DNA from: Nanohaloarchaea archaeon SW_4_43_9
Lineage (GTDB): Archaea; Nanohalarchaeota; Nanosalinia; Nanosalinales; Nanosalinaceae
NCBI GenBank assembly: GCA_003009815.1
Contig: PXPD01000050.1
Span: forward strand, 10,025-38,732
Length of the DNA stretch: 28,708 nucleotides
Direction: 5' to 3'
The position numbers and the translations under genes are program-made. The notes beneath the pieces are model-generated. The model saw nothing but the letters and a program-made list of their open reading frames with translations. It made no database searches and was not told where the DNA came from. This document shows positions 7,050 to 14,329 of this stretch, one piece after another; the first letter of the stretch is position 1; each line of letters opens with the position of its first letter.

Positions 7050-8937
7050 ATGTGCAGCATAGCAGGAGCTGAGGAAGGAGAGCTGGTTGAAAGACTGGTT
7101 CAACGTACGGAACACAGAGGTGGCAGCTCTAGCTTAGAACGGATGGAGGATCTCTGTCTGGGCCATGTGCTTCACTCTATCGTTGGTGAAGTCAGCCAGC
7201 CGTTAGAAAATGAGGGGTTGATTTCAGCTAACTGCGAGATATACAACTGGAAAGAGCTAAGAGAGAGATACGGGCTTGAAGCCGAAAATGATGCGGAGCT
7301 TCTGTTAAAAATGCTTGATAGAAAAGGTTTGGATGCGCTCCAAGAAATTGATGGCATCTATGCTTTTGCCTACCTGAAAGATCAAGAACTGGTCATTGCC
7401 AGAGACGTGACCGGAGTTAATCCTGTCTGGTACTCCAAAGAGCCTTTCGTATTCTGCTCCGAGAAACAGGCGCTGGAAAAAGATGAGATAGAATGCCGAG
7501 AGCTGCACCCGAGAAGAATACTGAAATATAATATTGAAACCAGTGAGATCAGCTTCGAAAACAGGGAGTTCTTCGAGATAGATGTCGAAGAGAGGAAGAG
7601 TATAGATGAGCGTGCCGAGGAAATTAAGGAGCTCTTCCTGAAATCAGTGGAGAAGAGAGTTCCTGAGGAAGAGGATGTAGCACTGTTATTCTCTGGAGGA
7701 GTTGACTCTACGATGGTTGCAGCTGCTCTCCAGGAACTTGGCGTTGGTTTCACTGCTTACACTGCAGGGATTCAGTACGGAAACATTGATCCGCCTAGAG
7801 ATGTTGAGTGGGCAGAAGAAATCGCTGACGAAATGGATATAGACCTTGAAGTTCATGAATCGAATCTGGAGGAGGTTGAGGAAAGCCTGAGAGAGATTAC
7901 CGACTGGATTTCTTCCAGCTCTACGGTGAAAAACGGGGTGGCTCTGCCCTTCCATCTATCCCTACAACAGACTGATGAGAAGGTGGTGATGTCAGGTCTT
8001 GGGTCAGAGCAACTTTACGCAGGTTATCACAGGCAGCAAGGCTATTTGAATAAAGAATGTCTCTCCGGTTTGAGAGGTATTTTCGAGCGTGATCTGTACC
8101 GTGATAACGTCATCAGCTTAAGGAATGGCTGTGAGCTTCGAGTACCTTTCCTTGATCACAGTCTAATTGAACACGCGCTTACAATACCTGAAGATTACAA
8201 GGTCAGTGAGGAATACAGGAAATTTGTGCTGAGGACTGCAGCGGAGAAACTTGGAGTTCCTGAAAAAGTTGTCTGGAGAAATAAAACTGCGGCACAGTAT
8301 GGCAGCAACTTCGACAAGGCGATCAATCGGCTTGCCAAGAATAACAGTTTTGACCATAAGCAGAAGTATCTGAACTCACTGAGAGATAAATCTAACAATA
8401 GACTGGTTGCATTGACTTCGGGAGGTAAAGACTCCAATGCAGCACTTTATCGAATGAAACGTAGGAACAACAAGATCAGCTGTCTGCTTACTTTGAGAAG
8501 TGAGAACAAAGATAGTTACATGTTCGACTCGAAGAAGGAGAGGAAAGACCTGGAATGGCAGTCAGAGCAACTCAATATACCTCTTATCATTCAGGAGACG
8601 AAGGGTCAAAAAGAAGAAGAGCTGGAAATCGACATATCAGCGTGACAGAGTAGAGAAGATAGCTGAGGAGCTTGGCCTGAAGGTCTTTGCACCGCTTTGG
8701 CAGCATTATCAGGAGAATTACATGAAGTGGCTGGTGAGGGAAGGATTCCGGGTGGAGATAACTGATGTTGCGGCACGAGGGCTGGAGAAATCTTGGGAGG
8801 GGAAGATTTTGGATCAGGAATCTGTAGATAAACTAATAGAGCTTTCTCGGGAGTACGGTTTCAATCCGGCTGGAGAAGGCGGAGAGTACGAGACGAAAGT
8901 AGTGGGGTTTCCTAACTCTATGTTTTCAGATAAGTAG
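7050..8937 (+). CDS. Asparagine-synthetase-like protein fused to a Dph6-type (diphthine-ammonia ligase) domain, broken near the 3' end
   Basis: Residues 1-170 form a class II glutamine amidotransferase domain with the nucleophile C2 right after the initiator Met (MCSIAG). Residues 180-430 form an asparagine-synthetase-type ATP pyrophosphatase with SGGVDS (215-220), GSEQLYAGY (318-326) and RVPFLD (364-369). From about 450, a second PP-loop, SGGKDS (457-462), starts a domain matching archaeal Dph6 (SENKDSYMFD, QLNIPLIIQETKGQKEEELE). The first frame stops at 8645. The Dph6 sequence resumes in another frame from about 8626 (STYQRDRVEKIAEELGL, then FNPAGEGGEYETKVVGFP) and ends at 8937. About 20 residues around the expected GxxxS/YQ motif are missing at the join. 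The glutaminase pocket is atypical: the usual RLSIV reads LHSIV and NGE reads NCE. Dph6 amidates diphthine on EF2; here the N-terminal domain could supply ammonia (inference). The start is fixed by C2. Confidence 0.8.
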
Positions 8938-9408
8938 CGCAGCCAGAAAAATTATCAGTGTTAAACCTGTCAGTACTCCCTGGATGATAGTTGATCCCAG
9001 TACAGAGATCGCTGTGTAGGCTGCTGCTTTAAGGCTTTTCTTCGATTCTCCTGTTATAAGGTATTCTCTTGCCAGTACAACTCCTGTAACTCCGGCAATC
9101 ATTCCAATAGGCCCGGTTATAAAGAAGAATATAAGTCCGGCGATCGCCGCCATCTGAACGGTTTTATTCGAGGCTCCACCAGCTTTTGAACCTATTGCAC
9201 CGGCGAACAGATCAAATAGAAGCGCTGTTAAAGCAGTTAGATAGAGCAAAACAACTACAGTTATACTTGGCTGTGTGAAACCTGTGCTCCACCAGTACAA
9301 AGTCACTCCGATGATTGAGAGCAGAGCACCTGGAACGAGCGGAGCAAAACTCCCTACTACACCTGCGACAAGAAGCAAAACTGAAAGACTAAGTATCAGA
9401 TCTATCAT
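8926..9408 (-). CDS. DUF456-like integral membrane protein
   Basis: A 160-residue, strongly hydrophobic protein with about four to five membrane segments: residues 3-38, 48-72, 84-112 and 126-158. The glycine-rich loops and the phrase GSFAPLVPGALLSIIG resemble the DUF456 family of small membrane proteins, whose function is unknown. A cytosolic-looking loop (REYLITGESKKSLKA) sits between the last two segments. The ATG at 9408 directly abuts the stop codon of the upstream epimerase gene with no intervening base, so the two are probably translated from one message. Its 3' end overlaps the end of the convergent asparagine-synthetase-like gene by 12 nt. The family call is from memory of its sequence pattern. 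Confidence 0.75.
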   Translation of the reverse strand: MIDLILSLSVLLLVAGVVGSFAPLVPGALLSIIGVTLYWWSTGFTQPSITVVVLLYLTALTALLFDLFAGAIGSKAGGASNKTVQMAAIAGLIFFFITGPIGMIAGVTGVVLAREYLITGESKKSLKAAAYTAISVLGSTIIQGVLTGLTLIIFLAALLI

Positions 9409-10287
9409 TTATTTATCCTCTTCAATTTCCAGATATTTGTCAAGAGTTTTCATTTTATCTATCCTGAGACCCAGTTCTTCAGCAGAGTTTTGCTCTGTTA
9501 CATTATCAGTCTTCAGAGAATAATACTGGTCAATGCCAAAAGGAGAGAAAGGAATTCTTTCGGAGATAGTCATTGCCAGTTTAAATATTGGCATCGGTAA
9601 ACTCAGAGCTTTCAGGCTTCCTCCCTCACTTTTCGCGATTTTTACCGCTATCTCGCCGAGGCTCAGTTTCTCAGGTCCACCGACTTCAAATTTTTCTCCG
9701 GAATATTCATCTTCTAGAGAATTCTCTATCAGAGTGGCAACTTCCTCGACATAGATTGGCTGGAACCTGGTGCTTTTTCCAGGTAAAACTGTGAGATATG
9801 GAGTTGTTAGACCGGAAAGAAACTTAAGAAACTGTCCGCCATTCCCGAACATTGTTGAAGGTTTCATTATCCTCCAGTCAAGGTTCGAGTTTTCAACATA
9901 TTTCTCGGCCTCTCCTTTGGTTCTCAGATACTCTGTATCTGCGTTTTCATCAGCGCCCAGAGAGCTCATATGGAAAAATCTCTTCACTTCATCTTCCTGA
10001 GCCTGATCTACAACATTTTCTGTTCCTTCAAAATGTATTTTACTGTAAGGTATAGGAGGTTTTTCCAGTGGAGAGAGTGCCACAAGATGAACTACACATT
10101 CATAATCTGAGAAATCCAGGACCTCCTTGTCTGTTACATCGATTCTCTCTCGTTCAACTTCTTCAGGCAGTTCGAGTGTTGCTTCTTCCGGGCTCAAGCT
10201 TCCGACAGTAACTTTGTGGTTCTCTACCAGTTTCCGGGTTAGATGTGATCCGACGAAACCGGTTCCACCTGTTATGAAAATCCTCAT
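9409..10287 (-). CDS. NAD(P)-binding atypical SDR / NDUFA9-like epimerase-family protein
   Basis: A 292-residue protein with the Rossmann dinucleotide-binding motif GGTGFVGSHL at residues 7-16. It continues with HLVALSPLEKP, HMSSLGAD and the YLRTKGEAEKYV segment, where Y and K take the SDR catalytic positions, and then WRIMKPSTMFGNGGQFL. This pattern is that of atypical short-chain dehydrogenases related to NDUFA9, NmrA and sugar epimerases. Substrates cannot be told from sequence. ATG 10287 has a TATA box 26 nt upstream, so the message is probably leaderless. It is followed without a gap by the DUF456-like gene. The functional link between the two is unknown. Confidence 0.85.
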   Translation of the reverse strand: MRIFITGGTGFVGSHLTRKLVENHKVTVGSLSPEEATLELPEEVERERIDVTDKEVLDFSDYECVVHLVALSPLEKPPIPYSKIHFEGTENVVDQAQEDEVKRFFHMSSLGADENADTEYLRTKGEAEKYVENSNLDWRIMKPSTMFGNGGQFLKFLSGLTTPYLTVLPGKSTRFQPIYVEEVATLIENSLEDEYSGEKFEVGGPEKLSLGEIAVKIAKSEGGSLKALSLPMPIFKLAMTISERIPFSPFGIDQYYSLKTDNVTEQNSAEELGLRIDKMKTLDKYLEIEEDK

Positions 10288-10306
10288 GAAATAACTTTCT
10301 CAGACA

Positions 10307-10320
10307 CAAGTTTAACATCC
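10307..10320 (-). promoter_or_regulatory. TATA box for the epimerase/DUF456 operon
   Basis: On the minus strand, GGATGTTAAACTTG is centred about 26 nt before ATG 10287, consistent with leaderless transcription. It lies in the 66-nt divergent gap shared with the thioredoxin gene, for which I see no equally clear element. Confidence 0.45.
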
Positions 10321-10353
10321 ACCGCTTTCTTCTTAAGAATTCATCTTCAAGTC

Positions 10354-10671
10354 ATGGCTATGCCGACCGATATTGATTCTGATAGACTGGACGATATTAA
10401 GAACTCTGATGAAACCTGGGTAATAGATTTCTGGGCGGACTGGTGTCAGCCCTGCAAGAAACTGGCTCCGATCTATGAAGATGTCTCAGAGGAGATTGAT
10501 GATGTCAACTTTGGAAAGGTTGACATGGAAGAGCACCAGGAACTGGGAACTTCGATGGGTGTGAGAGCATTACCTACAATGGTTATAATGAAAGGTGATG
10601 AAGAGGTAGCACGGACATCAGGAGTGAAAAAGAAAGAGGAACTGAAAGGCTGGATTCAGGAGAACGCCTAA
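10354..10671 (+). CDS. Thioredoxin
   Basis: A 105-residue, single-domain thioredoxin that reduces protein disulfides in the cytoplasm. The active-site motif WADWCQPCKK places the redox pair at C31 and C34; the motif is WCQPC rather than the commoner WCGPC. The cis-proline is in ALPT (P74). The fold elements WVIDFWADW, NFGKVDME and LPTMVIMKGDEEVA are all typical. The protein is acidic, especially in the helices. The start may be ATG 10354 or the ATG two codons later (MPTDIDSD). The stop overlaps the end of the convergent kinase gene by 4 nt. Confidence 0.96.
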   Translation: MAMPTDIDSDRLDDIKNSDETWVIDFWADWCQPCKKLAPIYEDVSEEIDDVNFGKVDMEEHQELGTSMGVRALPTMVIMKGDEEVARTSGVKKKEELKGWIQENA

Positions 10672-11165
10672 AGCCGATCAGTCCAGTCTATTCCACCATA
10701 ACCTATCTCATCATTTCTTATTCTCTTCTCTATTTCCTCCGCAACATCCTCTGGTTCTCTGTCTGTTGTGTCCAGTTCAATAACATTCTCCTGTAAACCG
10801 ACAGCTTCAGTTAGGATTACATCAAGCATCTCCGATTCAGTGTTCTCTTCAACCTTGTTATCAGAGTAATCCCGGTTTTCAAGCCGTTCCCCAAGCTCTT
10901 CTGGATCACATCTGAGAACAACGCAGTAGTCCGATGGAAAATGGTGGGAGAGATGACCTTCTATTACAAGGTGTTTCTCCTCATCAATTTCCTTTTCCAG
11001 TTTTTTCTTCATTTCAGGTATATCGACTTCAAACTCGCTTTCTTCTTGTTGCCCGAGCCCGTGTTTTTTCACGAATCGGGTGAGATAAATTACTTCGAAT
11101 TCTTTTAGATACTTCGAAACACTGGTTTTACCGGTACCTGGAGTCCCGGTTATGGATACTATCAT
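10668..11165 (-). CDS. AK6/Fap7-type adenylate kinase-like NTPase
   Basis: A 165-residue P-loop kinase of the AK6/Fap7 group. In eukaryotes and archaea this group binds ribosomal protein uS11 and acts late in small-subunit maturation, with weak adenylate kinase activity. The P-loop GTPGTGKT is at residues 7-14. The lid-like RLENRDYSDNKVEENTESE and the following MLDVILTEAV are strongly characteristic. An extended frame exists upstream, but ATG 11165 puts the P-loop at its usual place, and a TATA box lies 28 nt upstream. The upstream extension (to 11342) has no family resemblance and would overlap rfcS, so I excluded it. The 3' end converges on the thioredoxin gene. Confidence 0.93.
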   Translation of the reverse strand: MIVSITGTPGTGKTSVSKYLKEFEVIYLTRFVKKHGLGQQEESEFEVDIPEMKKKLEKEIDEEKHLVIEGHLSHHFPSDYCVVLRCDPEELGERLENRDYSDNKVEENTESEMLDVILTEAVGLQENVIELDTTDREPEDVAEEIEKRIRNDEIGYGGIDWTDRL

Positions 11166-11187
11166 TCTATCTAAGTTTGGCCGGTGA

Positions 11188-11200
11188 AAGCATAAAAGAT
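11188..11200. promoter_or_regulatory. Shared bidirectional TATA element between the AK6-type kinase gene and rfcS
   Basis: The 65-nt divergent gap contains CATAAAAGAT at 11191-11200. On the minus strand it reads ATCTTTTATG, centred about 28 nt before the kinase ATG (11165), consistent with a leaderless start. On the plus strand it lies about 35 nt before rfcS ATG (11231), leaving a leader of about 10 nt that includes GATGTGGT as a possible ribosome binding site. One A/T core may serve both genes. Confidence 0.4.
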
Positions 11201-11230
11201 TGACAGAGCCAGTACTTGATGTGGTAGATA

Positions 11231-12105
11231 ATGACTGAAATTGATGTCTGGACAGAAAAATACCGGCCTGACACTCTGAGTGAGGTAGTTGGACAGGAGA
11301 AAATAGTTGACAGATTAACCTCTTTCGTAGAGGAAGATTCAATTCCTCACCTCATGTTCGCAGGACCCGCAGGAACGGGTAAAACAACATGTGCGATGTC
11401 CCTGGCACAGGATCTCTACGGAGATTCATGGCGACAGAACTTTATGGAAACAAACGCCTCCGATGAGAGAGGCATTGATGTTGTCAGGGAGAGAATCAAG
11501 GATTTTGCCCGGACAAAGCCGGTCAACGCCGACTACAAGATAATATTCCTGGACGAGGCAGACGCGCTTACACAGGACGCTCAGCAGGCACTGAGGAGGA
11601 CCATGGAACAGTTCTCTGATAACTGTCGATTTATACTTTCCTGCAATTACTCCTCGAAGATAATCGATCCAATTCAATCACGATGTGCCGTATTCAGGTT
11701 CAACCGTCTGGATGATGAAGATGTTGAAAAGTATATTACAAGGATAGCTGAAAATGAAGGATTCAAGATCTCCCGTGAGGCGATTGACGCGGTTCTCAGA
11801 GTTTCCGGCGGGGATCTGAGAAGGGTTACTAATGTCCTACAGACAGCTTCCATGACGGAAGACAAGATAGAAGAAGAGGATATCTACGGCGCCTCTGCTT
11901 CTCTGAAACCGGATGAGACAGAGGAGATACTCGAGAAAGCTCTAAAAGGCGACTTTATCGACGCCCGTGGACACCTAGCCGATATCATGATTGAAAGAGG
12001 ACTTGATGGACAGGATGTAATCAACGCAATCCACACGAAGGCGGAACCTCTGATATCCAGATAGAAGCGCTTTTAGCTAAAATAGCAGATCTGGAAGAAA
12101 AATGA
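11231..12105 (+). CDS. rfcS: Replication factor C small subunit (3' part disrupted)
   Basis: The small subunit of the clamp loader that places PCNA on DNA. The start MTEIDVWTEKYRPDTLSE is the family opening. Walker A, GPAGTGKT, is at residues 45-52 and Walker B, DEAD, at 108-111. The RFC boxes LRRTMEQFS, LSCNYSSKIIDPIQSRC (with the SRC arginine finger) and GDLRRVTNVLQ are all present. As given, the frame ends at a TAG at 12062-12064 after 277 residues, about 40 short of the usual length. In a second frame, GTSDIQIEALLAKIADLEEK then TGA (12103-12105) is exactly the expected family C terminus. About 30 codons between IHTKA and GTSDIQ are missing and the frame is lost. Because the subunit is essential, I infer an assembly deletion. 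Confidence 0.92.
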
Positions 12106-12184
12106 TATCGATTAACACAATACAAAACCTTGAACAGAGCGCTTCTCTGAAGGGTTCCGCATGATCAAAAATTCGTGAAGTTTG

Positions 12185-13375
12185 ATGTGGGTAAAAAAAT
12201 ACAGGCCGGATTCCCTGTCGAATTACAGGGGTGCAACCAGTGAGAAAGAAGAGCTGAGGGAATGGGCTGAGAACTGGGAGACAGGAGATAAACCGGTACT
12301 ACTTCACGGCCCGCCTGGAACCGGTAAAACTTCTCTTGTTGAAGCTCTTGCTAATGATCTCGGATATGAAATGGTTGAGACCAATGCCTCTGATGTCAGG
12401 ACTAAGAGCAAGTTAAAGACCGAACTGAAGCAGGCAACCCAGCAGAAATCATTTTTCGGTGGTAAAAAGCTGATCTTGGTGGATGAAGTAGATGGTATGT
12501 CCTCGACAGATAGAGGCGGAACCAAAGAATTAGGGCGAATACTTGAAGAGACAAAGTTCCCCTTAGTTATGACTGCTAATGATGCCTATGATTCAAAGAT
12601 CAGATCCCTCAGAAACAAGTCGAAGGTCATAGAGATCGGGAAGGTACACACGAACTCGATCAACGCCTATCTGAAGCAAATCTTGGAACAAGAAGGTATC
12701 AAATATGAGAAGAAGGCCGTGAAAAAAATTGCCCGACAAGCCAATGGCCAGATGAGATCGGCTATAAATGATCTTCAGACGGTAGCCTCGGGAAAACAGA
12801 AACTTACTGAAGATGATCTTGATGCGGTCGGAATAAGAGATGCGGAGAAAGGTGTTTTTGATGCTCTCAAGATGATATTCAAGACTGATAGCGCAGAGAC
12901 AGCTACCAATGCAACCGATAACCTTGATGAGGATCCGGATACGTTTCTCCAGTGGGTTAGAGAGAATATTCAACGGGAATATACCAGATCTGGCGATACA
13001 GCTCGAGCCTATGACTGGATTTCGAAGGCTGATCTATTCAACGGCAGGATCAGGAGACGAATGAACTGGAAACTACTGAAGTATGTCTACGCCTTCTCTA
13101 CTATTGGAGTAGCTTTAAGCAAGGAGGAGCGTTATCAGGGATGGACAAAGTACCAGTATCCTTCAAAAATTAGGCAGATGGGGTCGTCTCGAGCCTCTCG
13201 AAACAAGTTGGAGGAGGTATCGAAGAAACTAGGTGAGAAGCTTCATATCTCGCTTAACGAGTCGAAGTCAATGATGCCGTTTGTGGCTCTGCTTCTTGAA
13301 TACGATGAGAAAAAGTTTGCGGAGCAGCTTGAACTGGATGAGGACGAGATCCAGTTTATCCAGGAATTTAGATAG
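12185..13375 (+). CDS. rfcL: Replication factor C large subunit
   Basis: The 396-residue large clamp-loader subunit, which works with four RfcS subunits. Opening WVKKYRPDSLSNYRG is typical. Walker A, GPPGTGKT, is at 42-49; Walker B, DEVD, at 100-103; sensor region VMTANDAYDSKIRSLR follows. GQMRSAINDLQTVA is the sensor-2 region, and the C-terminal collar domain spans roughly 225-370. I start at ATG 12185 instead of the TTG just before it. The protein is a little shorter than many archaeal RfcL, and the end (DEDEIQFIQEFR) shows no clear QxxLxxFF clamp-binding peptide. It follows rfcS by about 80 nt; the intervening bases hold no gene. Confidence 0.95.
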   Translation: MWVKKYRPDSLSNYRGATSEKEELREWAENWETGDKPVLLHGPPGTGKTSLVEALANDLGYEMVETNASDVRTKSKLKTELKQATQQKSFFGGKKLILVDEVDGMSSTDRGGTKELGRILEETKFPLVMTANDAYDSKIRSLRNKSKVIEIGKVHTNSINAYLKQILEQEGIKYEKKAVKKIARQANGQMRSAINDLQTVASGKQKLTEDDLDAVGIRDAEKGVFDALKMIFKTDSAETATNATDNLDEDPDTFLQWVRENIQREYTRSGDTARAYDWISKADLFNGRIRRRMNWKLLKYVYAFSTIGVALSKEERYQGWTKYQYPSKIRQMGSSRASRNKLEEVSKKLGEKLHISLNESKSMMPFVALLLEYDEKKFAEQLELDEDEIQFIQEFR

Positions 13376-13402
13376 ATAATCACTTCATACTGACTTTTTT
13401 AG

Positions 13403-14329
13403 TTACTCCATTTTAACGTTGTCAATATAAGCCTCTCCAGAGTTGTCGTTTTCATAGCTTGCGAATCTGTACTGGAATTGGTTGACGCCTCCCAAGTCTG
13501 CTACTCCGTTGCATGATCCTGAAGCCACAATGTTACCGCTTCCATCCTCTATATGGTAGTCAACGCTATCACCCCAAGTAGGATCGCTAAATTCGAAGTA
13601 ATACCATTCATCAGATATTTGGTTTGTACCGGGCCGACATTTATCTCCGTCTGTAATTATTTCTATATCGTCATTAACTTCGTCATCAAAGTTAAAGCTA
13701 AATGCTGTAGTACCGTCTTTCCTGAAGATAAACCTGATGTCATCCTGGCTTGGATCTGGAACTTTTGCCCTGAATGAGTAATTGGTTTTGTCATATGTTT
13801 TTGAGAGATCCAGATTCCTGCATCGGTTATTATCGCCGTTGAAGGCTGCCTGAAGACTATAGCTTCCTTCGTAAGAGGTAGTAGACGCCTCCCAAGTATC
13901 TAAATCATTACATGATCCTGGTACGTACCAGTCGCTTACACTCCCATCCTCAAAACCTTCAAAATAATCTGAATCTCCTGAGTTATCTGAATCTCCTGAA
14001 CTTCCTGAATACTCTGATTTGGTTTGAGAACAGTTTAAATTAACTTCAGTCTTTGAGCTGACAAGTGTTATATTGAAACAGGACTGACCCTGCAATCTTT
14101 CTGTAGTTGTCTGATATCCCGTGATGGATGAAACCATCTTAATGAAGTTTTCTACTTCCCGTCTGTCGCTGTGGTCAACTTCTTCTGCAGAGTTCTTTAT
14201 CATTTCTATGGTGTCCCGGGTATCATCGCTTTCGAAGCTTCTTTCTTGAACCCCTGATATCGTGGAAGCTGCTGATATTACTATAAAACCGATGACTATT
14301 GAAGATATCAGCATGAACTGCCCCTTCAC
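13403..14329 (-). CDS. Pilin-like protein with C-terminal lectin/LamG-like domain
   Basis: A 308-residue surface protein, last in the pilus operon. The N terminus MKGQFMLISSIVIGFIVI is a type IV prepilin signal cut after G3, followed by a hydrophobic helix. An acidic helical region (25-75) follows, then a Ser/Gly/Asp linker with an 18-nt repeat. The rest (about 120-308) is a beta-rich domain opening with FEGFEDGSVSDWYV and closing with GEAYIDNVKME. That pattern fits concanavalin-like/LamG or carbohydrate-binding jelly rolls. Four cysteines (PGSCN, NNRCR, DKCRPG, GSCNG) could pair. I start at GTG 14329 (TAGTG overlap with the upstream stop) because GGTG lies 6 nt before it; a GTG at 14338 is less well placed. 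It may be a minor pilin or tip adhesin (inference). Confidence 0.75.
   Translation of the reverse strand: MKGQFMLISSIVIGFIVISAASTISGVQERSFESDDTRDTIEMIKNSAEEVDHSDRREVENFIKMVSSITGYQTTTERLQGQSCFNITLVSSKTEVNLNCSQTKSEYSGSSGDSDNSGDSDYFEGFEDGSVSDWYVPGSCNDLDTWEASTTSYEGSYSLQAAFNGDNNRCRNLDLSKTYDKTNYSFRAKVPDPSQDDIRFIFRKDGTTAFSFNFDDEVNDDIEIITDGDKCRPGTNQISDEWYYFEFSDPTWGDSVDYHIEDGSGNIVASGSCNGVADLGGVNQFQYRFASYENDNSGEAYIDNVKME
13967..14002 (-). repeat. 18-nt tandem repeat, two copies, in the linker of the lectin-like pilin
   Basis: Copies at 13967-13984 and 13985-14002 match at 16 of 18 positions (atctgaatctcctgag.. on the plus strand). They encode GDSDNS/GDSD-type linker residues in frame, so gain or loss of a unit would change linker length without breaking the protein. 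Confidence 0.75.

Noticed and set aside
8500..8625. A separate Dph6-like gene starting at 8500
   Set aside because: The first 40 residues in that frame are an out-of-frame reading of the real upstream domain; true homology starts near 8626.
11166..11342. N-terminal extension of the AK6-type kinase
   Set aside because: It would overlap the start of rfcS and lacks family similarity; the P-loop is correctly placed from ATG 11165.
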